DNA from: CALEUX01 sp964521525
GTDB lineage: Bacteria > Bacteroidota > Bacteroidia > Bacteroidales > Marinilabiliaceae
Direction of reading: 5' to 3'
Assembly: GCA_964521525.1 (NCBI GenBank)
Contig: CAZFTD010000001.1
Span: 28,141-92,140 of the forward strand
Length of the DNA stretch: 64,000 bases
In this document: positions 17,988-27,375 of the stretch, one piece after another
Numbering within the stretch: position 1 is the first letter of the stretch
How the letters are laid out: each line of letters starts with the position of its first letter
Made by a program: the position numbers and the translations under genes
Notes under the pieces: model-generated
What the model was told of the DNA's origin: nothing
The model's input: the letters and a program-made list of their open reading frames with translations, nothing else
Databases searched by the model: none

Positions 17988-18495
17988 TCCGCTTCAAAAT
18001 TTTTAGGTTGATGTTTTATTAATTGCGTTCCAAAGATACTAATTATCAGTTCAAAAGTAAAAGCAGTAAATGTGCAAATATTAAAAGTATTGCAACCAAT
18101 AGGTTAATAACAACAAATGGTTAAAATGGTGTTAATAATTTGTGAACTATTAAAAATAACTTTTTAAAAATTTGTGTTGATTTATTCGATTTTTTTTTGA
18201 ACGTTCTTTTATAAAACAGATGTCAAGTTTATTTTTATAGAAAATGTTGATTTTTTTAAACAGCTTTAATCTTAAAAAACACTTTTGATTTTAAGGAAAA
18301 TAATAACTTTGAAATCAATTAACAGTTTGTGAATAACCTAACGTTTCGCTTCATTTTCAAAACATTGTAATTATAATAACTGTTAATAGAGAGGTTATAA
18401 AATAATGCAATGTAAATTTTCAAGGTTTTTGTAGCTTTTTTGTCAACAGTATTAACAGTATAGTATCATCATCATATTATTTTAAAATTAAATAT
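17988..18495. other. AT-rich divergent intergenic region, candidate replication origin
   Basis: These 508 bp separate minus-strand genes on the left from a 15-kb plus-strand run on the right. The DNA is extremely AT-rich with many A and T runs. One exact TTATNCACA DnaA-box match (reverse, TGTGAATAA) lies at 18328-18336, and a one-mismatch relative TGTTAATAA at 18130-18138. Perfect parS sites occur on both sides. No reading frame is supported. Origin function is an inference from strand switch, composition and parS flanks; DnaA-box density is low. Confidence 0.35.
18031..18038 (-). promoter_or_regulatory. Candidate Bacteroidota -7 element for rpiB
   Basis: On the minus strand this reads TATCTTTG, an exact TAnnTTTG. 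An imperfect -33 element (TTTA rather than TTTG) lies about 20 bases upstream. The start codon of rpiB is 43 bp downstream. Confidence 0.35.
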
Positions 18496-19491
18496 ATGAA
18501 TAATAATAGTGAGTGGATAAAAGCGGGGTTTGTTACTGATGATGTTCCTGCTAAAATTAACCTGGTTGAAGAAATAAATCGAATTAAAAAGGAGAAAAAT
18601 GCCATAATAATGGCTCATTATTATCAGGTTAAAGAAATACAGGATATTGCCGATTTTGTTGGCGATAGCTTAGCTTTAGCTCAGCATGCTGCTAAAACAT
18701 CTGCAGATATTATATTATTGGCTGGTGTATTGTTTATGGGTGAAACGGCTAAAATTCTTTCACCCGACAAAAAGGTTATAGTTCCCGATTTAAATGCCGG
18801 ATGTTCTTTGGCTGATAGCTGTCCGGGCGATGAATTTGAAAAATTTGTAAAACAATATCCCAATCATGTTGTAGTAACCTATGTTAATACATCTGCAGCT
18901 GTTAAAGCTTTATCTGATATTGTTGTTACAAGTACCAACGCGGTTGGTGTAATTAACAGCATTCCAAAGGATAAACCTATATTATTTGGTCCCGATAAAA
19001 ATTTGGGCAATTATTTACAAAGTTTAAGCGGACGCGAAATGGTTTTATGGGATGGAGCTTGTCATGTACATGAAAAGTTTTCAGTGGAGAAAATTTTGGA
19101 ATTAAAAGAGCAAAATCCATATGCAAAAATTATAGCACATCCCGAATGTAAGAAACCATTATTGCTTTTGGCCGATTTTGTTGGTAGTACAGCTGCTTTA
19201 TTAAAGTATACCATCGAAAGCAACGAGAATGAGTTTATTGTAGCAACCGAAGCTGGTATTTTGCATCAAATGCAAAAAGCATCACCTCATAAATTGTTTA
19301 TACCTGCCCCACCAATGGATTCAACTTGCGGTTGCAACGATTGTGAGTTTATGAAGTTGAATACATTAAAAAAAGTATATTTATCTTTGAAGAATGAGTT
19401 TCCATTAGTGGAAGTGAATGAAGATGTTCGTAAAAAGGCTTTAATTCCTATACAAAGAATGTTGGAAATATCAAAAGAATTAAAACTTTAG
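18496..19491 (+). CDS. nadA: Quinolinate synthase
   Basis: A 331-residue [4Fe-4S] enzyme condensing iminoaspartate with dihydroxyacetone phosphate to quinolinate in de novo NAD synthesis. The three cluster cysteines are visible in AGCSLADSC, in HVHEKF/HPECKKP and in CGCNDCEFMK. The N-terminal IMAHYYQVKEIQDIADFVGDS motif is diagnostic. nadB and nadC are not in the window. It opens the plus-strand run after the AT-rich candidate origin. Confidence 0.96.
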   Translation: MNNNSEWIKAGFVTDDVPAKINLVEEINRIKKEKNAIIMAHYYQVKEIQDIADFVGDSLALAQHAAKTSADIILLAGVLFMGETAKILSPDKKVIVPDLNAGCSLADSCPGDEFEKFVKQYPNHVVVTYVNTSAAVKALSDIVVTSTNAVGVINSIPKDKPILFGPDKNLGNYLQSLSGREMVLWDGACHVHEKFSVEKILELKEQNPYAKIIAHPECKKPLLLLADFVGSTAALLKYTIESNENEFIVATEAGILHQMQKASPHKLFIPAPPMDSTCGCNDCEFMKLNTLKKVYLSLKNEFPLVEVNEDVRKKALIPIQRMLEISKELKL

Positions 19492-19642
19492 CCGATAATA
19501 GTTATTTTTCAATATGATTTATAATTTTGAATTTCCTGATTTTTTGTAAAACTTGTAAGCTATAATTTTTAAATTAAGCTGTGTTGTTTTACTTAAATTA
19601 TACAAATAATTAACTTTAGCTCAATAAACTAATTATTTTCTG

Positions 19643-20029
19643 ATGAATGAACTATCTTTACTCCTTGTTGAGGATAATATTTTAAATCAGAAGCTTATAT
19701 TTTTAAATCTGGTAAAACAGGGTTTTAAGATTGATGTGGCCAATAATGGTTTGGAAGCGGTTGAAAAATTTAGGGAAAGGAAATATAATCTGATACTTAT
19801 GGATTTAATAATGCCCGTAATGGATGGTTTGGAAGCAACAAAGCATATCAGGCATATTGAATCGATTAGTGGAGGCCATACGCCAATTGTTGGACTTACA
19901 GCCAATACGTATGACGCTGATAGGGAAAAGTGTTTGGCAAGCGGAATGGATGAATTTATGACAAAGCCTTTTGACATAGAAATTTTCCAGGAAATTATTA
20001 AAGAGCTTGGCATTGAAATAAACAGTTAA
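19643..20029 (+). CDS. Stand-alone response-regulator receiver protein (CheY-like)
   Basis: A 128-residue receiver domain with no output domain. The acidic pocket is in LLVEDN, the phospho-acceptor is Asp54 in LILMDLIMP, the switch Thr is 86 (GLTAN) and the conserved Lys is 108 (MTKPF). The sequence around TPIVGLTANTYDADREKCL resembles receivers of hybrid histidine kinases. No kinase gene is adjacent; ruvB follows after 13 bp. The partner kinase is unknown. Confidence 0.9.
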   Translation: MNELSLLLVEDNILNQKLIFLNLVKQGFKIDVANNGLEAVEKFRERKYNLILMDLIMPVMDGLEATKHIRHIESISGGHTPIVGLTANTYDADREKCLASGMDEFMTKPFDIEIFQEIIKELGIEINS

Positions 20030-20042
20030 TGCCTCATATTGA

Positions 20043-21062
20043 ATGAGTATTGATATTAGGAAACTTGAAAACAGCATAAATGCTGATAAAGAAATTGAAC
20101 AAAAATTACGGCCATTAACTTTTAAAGATTTTAAAGGTCAGTATAAGATTGTAGAAAATCTGGAAGTTTTTGTTAAAGCTGCTTTAATGCGGGGTGAGGC
20201 ACTCGACCATGTTTTACTGCACGGACCTCCCGGATTGGGTAAAACTACCCTTTCGAATATTTTAGCTAACGAATTAAATGTAGGGTTTAAAATTACAAGT
20301 GGACCTGTTTTAGACAAACCTGGCGATTTAGCTGGTATTTTAACCAGTTTAGATGATAATGATGTTTTATTTATTGATGAAATACATCGTTTAAGCCCTG
20401 TGGTTGAAGAGTATTTATACTCAGCAATGGAAGATTTTAAAATTGATATTGTTATTGATAAAGGTCCCGGTGCAAAATCTATTCAAATTGAATTAAATCC
20501 ATTCACTTTAATTGGTGCTACTACTCGGAGTGGTTTGTTAACCAGTCCGTTACGTGCCAGGTTTGGAATAAATTGTCATTTAGAGTATTATGATACCGAT
20601 ATTTTAAGTGCAATTATTGTACGTTCATCAAAAATATTGAATGTTGATATTGTGGATGATGCTGCTAAAGAAATTGCGCGACGAAGTCGGGGTACACCAC
20701 GTATTGCCAATGCATTGTTACGAAGAGTACGCGATTTTGCCATGGTTAAAGGCGAGGGATTTATTGACCTTGACATTACAAAGTATTCATTAAAAGCATT
20801 GAATATTGATGAATATGGGCTTGATGAAATGGATCATAAAATTTTGTTAACCCTTATGGATAAGTTTCAGGGTGGGCCTGTTGGTTTAAATACTATTTCT
20901 ACTGCTATTGGTGAAGACTCAGGTACTATTGAAGAGGTTTATGAACCCTTTTTAATTAAGGAGGGTTTTTTAAAACGTACGCCTCGGGGACGTGTTGTTA
21001 CTACTTTAGCTTATAATCATTTTGGGAGAAATCCTGGAACTATACAAAATTCCTTGTTTTAA
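20043..21062 (+). CDS. ruvB: Holliday junction branch-migration helicase RuvB
   Basis: A 339-residue AAA+ motor that with RuvA drives branch migration of Holliday junctions. Walker A is GPPGLGKTT, Walker B LFIDEIHRL, sensor/arginine-finger segment GATTRSGLLTSPLRARFG, and a C-terminal winged helix ends with RTPRGRVVT. Length and motifs fit the family throughout. It is followed after 4 bp by a flippase gene. ruvA and ruvC are not in the window. Confidence 0.97.
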   Translation: MSIDIRKLENSINADKEIEQKLRPLTFKDFKGQYKIVENLEVFVKAALMRGEALDHVLLHGPPGLGKTTLSNILANELNVGFKITSGPVLDKPGDLAGILTSLDDNDVLFIDEIHRLSPVVEEYLYSAMEDFKIDIVIDKGPGAKSIQIELNPFTLIGATTRSGLLTSPLRARFGINCHLEYYDTDILSAIIVRSSKILNVDIVDDAAKEIARRSRGTPRIANALLRRVRDFAMVKGEGFIDLDITKYSLKALNIDEYGLDEMDHKILLTLMDKFQGGPVGLNTISTAIGEDSGTIEEVYEPFLIKEGFLKRTPRGRVVTTLAYNHFGRNPGTIQNSLF

Positions 21063-21066
21063 ATTT

Positions 21067-22548
21067 ATGAGTGGAAGTTTAAGAGGTCTTGCCGGTGAAA
21101 CCATTATCTACGGCGCCACTACTATGTTAGGACGGTTTTTAAACTGGCTATTAATGCCATTGTATATTAGAACTGTTTTACCCGAAGAATATGGTGTTGT
21201 AGTTAATATTTATAGTGTAATATCCATATTACTTGTGGTTTTTACCTATGGTTTGGAAACGGGTTTTTTTAGATATGCCCGAAAGGGAGAACAGGAAAAC
21301 GTTTATAAAACCTCGTTAGTAATGATTGGTAGTACAAGTTTGTTATTAATTGTGCTAACTTTTTTCATGGCTGGTAGTATTAGCGATTATTTCTATGACG
21401 GAAAATACAGTAATACTTTAATTTTAGTAAGTATTATAGTTGCTTTTGATAGTTTTTTAGCCATTCCATTTGCCAATTTACGGTTACAAAACAAAGCTCT
21501 TCGCTTTGGAATAGTCAAAATAACCAATATCTTATTGAATATTGGATTTAATTTACTCTTTTTATTAGTTATTCCACTTTTAATTCGTAATAATTTAATA
21601 AGTAATTATTGGCAAGAAGTTTATAATAAAGGTAATGGGGTTTTTTATATTATTCTTAGTAATGTTTTAAGCAGTGTTTTAATAGTACTTTTCTTTGTTA
21701 ACGAATTCAGAAGATTAAAAGGTAGCTATGATTATTCTTTATTGGTTAGCTTATTTAAATATTCCTGGCCTGTTTTGGTTGTAGGTATAACCGGGATGGT
21801 TATTCAAAACAGCGATAAAATACTAATGCCTAAATTATTAGGTGAGAATGGTTTTAAGGAATTAGGAGTTTACGGAGCCAATTTTAAGATTGGTGTTTTA
21901 ATGAGTTTGTTTACACAATCGTTTCGTTTTGCTTTTGAGCCTTATTTTTTTAAAATTCAGGAAAAAGGAAAACAATCCTATGCCAAGGTAATGGAATATT
22001 TTCTGTTTTTTGGAGGTATTATTTTCCTTGGTGTTATGCTATTTATTGATATTATTAATCTGCTTTTAACTAAAGAGTATCTTTATGGAAATATTATAAT
22101 TCCGTATGTTTTGTTAGGGCAGTTGTTTTATGGCATTTATTTTAATTTATCGCTTTGGTATAAATTATCAGATAAAACCATTTATGGAGCGATTTTTGGA
22201 ATTATGGGAACTGTTATTACAGTATTGTTGAATTTTATATTAATTCCTGAATATGGAATTATTGGTGGTGCTTTAGCAATAATGGCTGGTTATGGAACCA
22301 TGATGGTTGTTTCTTTTTTTGTTGGTCAAAAATATTATCGGGTACCTTACTCGTTAAAACAATTGACTTTTATAACCATCGGTATTTTTTTGGTTTTTAT
22401 TGTTGATAAAATGGTTTATTTTGATAATCTGATATATAGATTTACTTTTAAAGGAGTTATATTTGTTTCCTTTATAGTTTATTTTCTTATCATTAATGGT
22501 AATTTAAATTTTTTAATAGGGAAAAAATGGTTGAAATTAAAGTTATAA
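21067..22548 (+). CDS. Polysaccharide flippase (Wzx/MATE-like, oligosaccharide translocase)
   Basis: About 493 residues with twelve to fourteen membrane helices and an N-terminal segment (SLRGLAGETIIYGATTMLGRF) typical of Bacteroidota oligosaccharide flippases. The start at 21067 follows the ruvB stop by 4 bp; an upstream in-frame Met inside ruvB is less likely. The protein would move lipid-linked glycans across the inner membrane. Its 3' end overlaps dut by 22 bp, so translation is probably coupled. The substrate is unknown; a second flippase lies at 42379-43836. Confidence 0.87.
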   Translation: MSGSLRGLAGETIIYGATTMLGRFLNWLLMPLYIRTVLPEEYGVVVNIYSVISILLVVFTYGLETGFFRYARKGEQENVYKTSLVMIGSTSLLLIVLTFFMAGSISDYFYDGKYSNTLILVSIIVAFDSFLAIPFANLRLQNKALRFGIVKITNILLNIGFNLLFLLVIPLLIRNNLISNYWQEVYNKGNGVFYIILSNVLSSVLIVLFFVNEFRRLKGSYDYSLLVSLFKYSWPVLVVGITGMVIQNSDKILMPKLLGENGFKELGVYGANFKIGVLMSLFTQSFRFAFEPYFFKIQEKGKQSYAKVMEYFLFFGGIIFLGVMLFIDIINLLLTKEYLYGNIIIPYVLLGQLFYGIYFNLSLWYKLSDKTIYGAIFGIMGTVITVLLNFILIPEYGIIGGALAIMAGYGTMMVVSFFVGQKYYRVPYSLKQLTFITIGIFLVFIVDKMVYFDNLIYRFTFKGVIFVSFIVYFLIINGNLNFLIGKKWLKLKL

Positions 22549-22964
22549 ATAAAAGCAATAATATTTTACCTCAATTTAGTACAGAACATTCGGCCGGAGT
22601 TGATTTACGTGCATTTTTGAATGAGCCTATCGTAATAAAACCGTTTCAGCGTGTTTTAGTGCCTACCGGTTTATATATTGAAATTCCTCACGGATACGAA
22701 GCTCAAATTAGACCTCGTAGTGGATTGGCCATTAATCATGGTATTTCTGTTTTAAATTCTCCAGGAACCATTGATTCAGATTATAGGGGAGAGGTAAAAG
22801 TTATTTTAATTAATCTTTCTGATTCCGATTTTGTTATAGGAGATGGAGACAGGATTTGTCAGATGGTTATTAATAAATATGAACGATTTGAATGGAGTTT
22901 AGTTGAAAAACTATCTGATACCGAGCGTGGTGCCGGTGGTTTTGGTCATACGGGTAAGTTGTAG
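22527..22964 (+). CDS. dut: dUTP diphosphatase
   Basis: A 145-residue trimeric dUTPase that hydrolyses dUTP to dUMP and pyrophosphate. All five family motifs are seen: AGVDLRA, PRSGLA, the central GTIDSDYRGE with the catalytic Asp, GDRICQMV, and the C-terminal P-loop-like RGAGGFGHTG. It starts inside the flippase gene and is followed by the TPR/DUF4292/EnvC block, an arrangement common in Bacteroidota. Confidence 0.97.
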   Translation: MVEIKVINKSNNILPQFSTEHSAGVDLRAFLNEPIVIKPFQRVLVPTGLYIEIPHGYEAQIRPRSGLAINHGISVLNSPGTIDSDYRGEVKVILINLSDSDFVIGDGDRICQMVINKYERFEWSLVEKLSDTERGAGGFGHTGKL

Positions 22965-22995
22965 GAAGTAATTTTTTTATTTTTAATTTTTAAGG

Positions 22996-24774
22996 ATGAA
23001 TAAGAATAGCATTTTATATTACCTCATTTTCTTAAGTATAGGTATACTTTCTGGTTGTAAATCAACTAATAATGTAACGTCATTTGAGAACATATTGTAT
23101 CCCAATGGGCGTTTTTTTATAGTTAAACCAGTTGATGAAGCAACAACCAAACGATTTGAATATTTTTTACTTGAAGCCAGCAGGTTTAAAATGTTGGGTG
23201 ATTTTAATAAAGCCGTGTTATATTATAAAGAAGCTATTGGTGTTGATACAACTTGTGCCACATGTTATTTTGAGTTGGCGCAGTTAATATTTCAAAGTGG
23301 CGATTCAAAAAATGCTGAATCTTTGGCTTTTAAAGCAGTTCAGTTAGACCCTTCAAACGAATGGTTTTTATCTTTATTGTCAAAAATTTATCATAACAAT
23401 AAAAAGCCAGAATTGGCTTTGCAGGCATCTAAATTTTTGGTAAAACAAAAACCAAATAACGTTGAATACATTTATAATTTGGCACAATTTCAATATTCAT
23501 TAGGTCAGTACAAAGAAGCTATAGAATCACTTAATAAAATAGAAAAATTACTTGGTAAAAACGAATTTTTAAGTCTTGAAAAGCATAGTGTTCATATACA
23601 AAATAAAGATTTTAAAAGTGCAGAAAAAGAGCTTCGTTCATTGATAAATGCTTTCCCAGCTAATCTTGATTATAGAGTTTATTTGGGCGATTTTTTTACT
23701 CAACGGCGTAAATTAAAAGAAGCCTACGAGCAATATAACATCGTCATTAAAGGCGATCCTAATAATAGCATGGCCTATTTTAGTCTTGCCAATTACTATT
23801 TATTAATCAATGATATTCCAAATTTTAAATCTTCTTTTCAAAAGGGGTTCGGCAGTTCAGGAGGCGAATTTGAAGCTAAATTTCAACGCTTAATGCCTTT
23901 TTTAATGAATATGGATGATACCGGAAATCCACTTAATGACTCTGATTTTGAATCTATTTTTCAAACTTTTATTGCAACACACCCTCACGAAAGTAAAGTA
24001 TATTTATTGTATGCCAATTATTTATCTCATAAAGGAAAGGTAAATGAGGCATTGTTGGCATACGAGAATTCGTTATTATTAGATGAAAAACAAGAAGATG
24101 TTTGGCAGGATTTCTTATTTCAATCATTAAATAATCATGAAAAAGAAGTTTTTTTAACTCATTGTCAAAACGGTGTAAAAGCTTTTCCTGAAAACCCAAT
24201 TATTCACTATTTAACCGGAATAGCTTATTCTTTTAACAACAATAGAAATAAAGCTATTTTTCACCTTAATGAAGTAATAAAGTATAGTAAAGATAATATA
24301 CGTTTAGAAGCTCAAACATATGGCTTTTTAGGCGATTTGTATTATCAGGAAGGAGATAGGGATAAAAGCTTTGAAAGCTACCAAAAATCAATTGATTTAG
24401 ACGATAAACAAGTTGGCATTCTTAATAATTACGCATACTATTTAAGCGTTGAAGAGATTAATTTAGATAAAGCAGAGCGTATGATATCAAAAGTAATTGA
24501 GCTTGAACCTCGCAATGCAACTTATCTCGATACCTATGCCTGGGTTTTATTTAAACGTGAAAGGTATTTTGAAGCACTTTTTATAATTGAACAAGCCATT
24601 ACTTACGGAGGCGATAAAAATGGAGTAATTCTTGAACATTACGGCGATATTCTTTACAAAAACGGTAATGTTGAAAAAGCTGTTGAATTTTGGATAAAAG
24701 CTTCTGAAACAAATGATGAAGATTTATCTGAGAATTTAAATAGAAAAATTAAAGAGCAACGTTTCATTAAATAG
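22996..24774 (+). CDS. Tetratricopeptide-repeat lipoprotein
   Basis: A 592-residue protein with a lipoprotein signal ending in lipobox LSGC, followed by many TPR units from about residue 50 to the C-terminus (for example GDFNKAVLYYKEAIGVDT and LGDLYYQEGDRDKSFESYQ). It is probably anchored in the outer membrane facing the periplasm and acts as a scaffold. It sits in the dut-TPR-DUF4292-EnvC block, so a part in cell-envelope assembly or division is likely, but the partner is unknown. Confidence 0.88.
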   Translation: MNKNSILYYLIFLSIGILSGCKSTNNVTSFENILYPNGRFFIVKPVDEATTKRFEYFLLEASRFKMLGDFNKAVLYYKEAIGVDTTCATCYFELAQLIFQSGDSKNAESLAFKAVQLDPSNEWFLSLLSKIYHNNKKPELALQASKFLVKQKPNNVEYIYNLAQFQYSLGQYKEAIESLNKIEKLLGKNEFLSLEKHSVHIQNKDFKSAEKELRSLINAFPANLDYRVYLGDFFTQRRKLKEAYEQYNIVIKGDPNNSMAYFSLANYYLLINDIPNFKSSFQKGFGSSGGEFEAKFQRLMPFLMNMDDTGNPLNDSDFESIFQTFIATHPHESKVYLLYANYLSHKGKVNEALLAYENSLLLDEKQEDVWQDFLFQSLNNHEKEVFLTHCQNGVKAFPENPIIHYLTGIAYSFNNNRNKAIFHLNEVIKYSKDNIRLEAQTYGFLGDLYYQEGDRDKSFESYQKSIDLDDKQVGILNNYAYYLSVEEINLDKAERMISKVIELEPRNATYLDTYAWVLFKRERYFEALFIIEQAITYGGDKNGVILEHYGDILYKNGNVEKAVEFWIKASETNDEDLSENLNRKIKEQRFIK

Positions 24775-24779
24775 CAAGG

Positions 24780-24890
24780 ATGAAACGAGTTATGAGAATG
24801 AGTTTTCACAACGGAGTATTACTATTGTAGCGAGTTCTCCCGATTAATCGGGACTGGCTATATGGCCGTTAAAAATCAAATTATAAACAG
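24780..24890. repeat. Dispersed intergenic repeat, copy A
   Basis: The 111-bp gap between the TPR and DUF4292 genes begins with ATGAAACGAGT, contains the perfect palindrome TCCCGATTAATCGGGA at 24838-24853 and ends with CAAATTATAAACA just before the DUF4292 start codon. Copy B (29924-30058) shares the beginning, the middle and the last 16 bases. The frame matching SSPD-SGLAIWPLKIKL has a stop in the middle. Confidence 0.65.
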
Positions 24891-25727
24891 ATGAATAATT
24901 GGTTTAAAGTTCTGATACATATTTTGTTATTTATCACTTTTTTATTTAGTTCTTGTAAAAGCAAGGATAAATTGCTTCGCTATGAAACCATCAAATCAAT
25001 TGATGAGGATGTGTTGGTGAATAATATTTTGGTGAATGAACTAAATTATAATGCTCTTTATTTTAAGCGATTAACTATTGATTTTGATGAGAATGGAAAT
25101 TCCCGATCTGTTAGGGCTAGTATGTATATTAAAAGGGATTCTTCTATTATTATTTCTATAGTGCCTTTAATGGGTATTGAGATTTTCAGAGTTTCACTCA
25201 GTAAAAGCGAGATTAAGGTTATAGATCGTCTTAATCGGAAGGTTATGGTTTCTGATTACAAAAAATTATCAGAACGTTTTTTTGTTGAAATTAACTATAA
25301 TATTATTGAGGGATTATTAACCAATTCTCTTTTTTCTTATCCAAACTATAATCCTGAGTTGATAAAGGATTACGCTGCATATCATCAAGATTCTTTTTAT
25401 TCACTCCGTTCGATTAATATGCTTCAATACGAGCGGTTATCAAAACGGAATTCTGATTTATTTCTTCATCAGGTAAATATATTACCAGGTATTTATAAAA
25501 TTAATGAAAACCGAATTACTAAAACATTGAATCAGATGTTGTTTGTTACTGAATATAAAAATTTTAGTACTTTGGGGAATACACAATTTCCTTATTCTGT
25601 TAATATAAGTGCAAAACAGGGAAACAATAACTTTAAACTTAATTTTACTTTTTCCGATATTGAGGTTGATGGTTCCAATTCACTGAATTTCAGAATTCCA
25701 GATAAATATGAAATTGTATCTTTCTAA
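24891..25727 (+). CDS. DUF4292 family lipoprotein
   Basis: A 278-residue protein with a lipoprotein signal (hydrophobic stretch ending in lipobox FSSC). The body is beta-rich, with long stretches that resemble the LolB/LppM-like half-barrels to which DUF4292 is compared. It lies between the TPR lipoprotein and the EnvC-like gene, and its 3' end overlaps the latter by 20 bp. The conserved neighbourhood suggests a role in lipoprotein or envelope homeostasis; a biochemical function is not established. Confidence 0.85.
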   Translation: MNNWFKVLIHILLFITFLFSSCKSKDKLLRYETIKSIDEDVLVNNILVNELNYNALYFKRLTIDFDENGNSRSVRASMYIKRDSSIIISIVPLMGIEIFRVSLSKSEIKVIDRLNRKVMVSDYKKLSERFFVEINYNIIEGLLTNSLFSYPNYNPELIKDYAAYHQDSFYSLRSINMLQYERLSKRNSDLFLHQVNILPGIYKINENRITKTLNQMLFVTEYKNFSTLGNTQFPYSVNISAKQGNNNFKLNFTFSDIEVDGSNSLNFRIPDKYEIVSF

Positions 25728-26871
25728 ATATTTGATAGTATTATTTATCTTGTGCATAACGAGTTCTGTTCAACCTCAGAATGTTGATAATTTACGTTCT
25801 GAAAGGGAACTTCTGTTAAAAGAAATTGAATCAACCAATAAATTATTACAATCCAAGCGACAGTCACGTGAAGCAACATTTCAGCAAATCAATATTTTAA
25901 ACAAAGAAATTGCTGTAAGAGAGCGATTAATCGATAACTTCAAAATTGAAATTGAAGCGCTTGAGAATAGAATAGAAACCAATCAGTTGGTTATTAATCA
26001 GCTTGAAGCTGATATAAAATCAAGCAAGGATGAATATAGTAAATTAATTCGTGATTCATATAGGCGCCGGAATTCGCTTGATGAACTTGTTTTTTTTCTG
26101 AGCGCTTCAGGATTTTCCGATGCTTATAATCGGTATCGGTTGGTTAAAGAATATTCAAGATACAGAAAAAATCAGGTTCAAAATTTAATTGATAATCAGG
26201 TTCGGTTAAAAGCCTATTTAACCGAAGTTCAATCACAAATGGAGCAAAAAGAAAATGCTCTTAAACAACAGGAAAAGGAATATAGTCAACTTAACAATAA
26301 TCAACAGCAAAAGAAACTGTTAATAACTGAATTACAAAAGGAGGAAAAGTGGCTTCTATCAACAATTAAGGATAAAGAAAAGAAGGCCAAGGAGCTTGAG
26401 AATCGCATACTGGAAATAATTCGTGCAGCTCGTACATCATCAACAACATCGGTTACTGGTAACGATTTTAATAGGTTCATGGGAAAGTTAATTTGGCCTG
26501 TGCATAAAGGTGTTATTGTAAGCAAGTTCGGCGAGCATGAGCATCCTGTACTTAAAAATGTGTTGGTTAAGAATAATGGCATCGACATTCAAACCATTGG
26601 AAGTGAAGATGTTTTAGCTGTTCATCCGGGTGAAGTAAGTCGGGTAATTAGTATTCCGGGTTATAATAATGCGGTTATAATACGGCATGGAACCTTTTTA
26701 ACCGTTTACGCCAATTTAAAGGATGTTATGGTTAAACAAGGTCAAAAAGTTAGTTCAGGGGAGTTTTTAGGTAAAGTATTTAAAGAAAGTAATGATGCTG
26801 GAGGCATTCTTCATTTTGAAATTTGGAACGAAAACCAAAAGCTTGATCCATCAAAATGGTTGTTACCCTGA
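25708..26871 (+). CDS. EnvC-like murein hydrolase activator with degenerate LytM domain
   Basis: A 387-residue periplasmic protein: signal peptide (about 1-23), long coiled coil (about 25-250) and a C-terminal LytM/M23 domain (about 265-387). Catalytic zinc residues are degenerate: the usual HxGxD site reads NNGIDI, and the HxH site reads ILHFE with a single His. This fits EnvC, which does not cut peptidoglycan itself but activates amidases at the division site. No amidase or FtsEX gene is adjacent. The start overlaps DUF4292 by 20 bp, implying translational coupling. Confidence 0.9.
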   Translation: MKLYLSKYLIVLFILCITSSVQPQNVDNLRSERELLLKEIESTNKLLQSKRQSREATFQQINILNKEIAVRERLIDNFKIEIEALENRIETNQLVINQLEADIKSSKDEYSKLIRDSYRRRNSLDELVFFLSASGFSDAYNRYRLVKEYSRYRKNQVQNLIDNQVRLKAYLTEVQSQMEQKENALKQQEKEYSQLNNNQQQKKLLITELQKEEKWLLSTIKDKEKKAKELENRILEIIRAARTSSTTSVTGNDFNRFMGKLIWPVHKGVIVSKFGEHEHPVLKNVLVKNNGIDIQTIGSEDVLAVHPGEVSRVISIPGYNNAVIIRHGTFLTVYANLKDVMVKQGQKVSSGEFLGKVFKESNDAGGILHFEIWNENQKLDPSKWLLP

Positions 26872-26986
26872 AAAATAATTGTTAAATTAGGAAACTCTTT
26901 TTGTGTTTTTTAGTATAAGTGTTTTAGTCAGGAACAATATTGAATTAGTATCCTGCTAATCTTATAAATATTGAAAAGTGGATAGA

Positions 26987-27373
26987 ATGGTTATTAAATC
27001 TGAAATACAAAATATTAATCTCGTTGAGAGATTAATTGATGATTTATCTGTTAAATATCAAATTCATTCAGATGTTTATGGAAAGCTTCTACTTGCTGTG
27101 GTTGAGGGAGTTAATAACGCTATTGTACACGGAAATAAACTCGAAAAGGATAAGGATGTAGTTGTTGAGTATGCGGTATCTGATAAACAGATAGAATTTT
27201 TTATAAGTGATTGTGGTAATGGTTTTGATTATAAGAACCTGCCTGATCCTACCAAACCAGAAAATATTGAAAGAACACACGGTCGTGGTATATTTCTAAT
27301 GAACCATTTAGCCGATGAGTTAGAGTTTAATGATACAGGTAATAAAGTAAAAATGGTATTTTATCTGGCGTAA
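26987..27373 (+). CDS. RsbW-like anti-sigma/serine kinase (HATPase_c_2)
   Basis: A small GHKL ATPase of about 128 residues. N-box EGVNNAIVHGNK, G1 box DCGNGFD and G2 box GRGIFLM are all present. The ATG at 26987 is preferred; a GTG nine bases upstream is also possible. Family members bind and phosphorylate anti-anti-sigma proteins; no STAS partner gene is adjacent. The order RsbW-like, ybeY, mnmG seems conserved in Bacteroidota, and ybeY begins 2 bp after this stop. Confidence 0.88.
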   Translation: MVIKSEIQNINLVERLIDDLSVKYQIHSDVYGKLLLAVVEGVNNAIVHGNKLEKDKDVVVEYAVSDKQIEFFISDCGNGFDYKNLPDPTKPENIERTHGRGIFLMNHLADELEFNDTGNKVKMVFYLA

Positions 27374-27375
27374 TT

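Noticed and set aside
19643..20029. CheY-like protein as partner of the large histidine kinase at 38556
   Set aside because: The genes are 18 kb apart in different units; nothing in the sequence links them.
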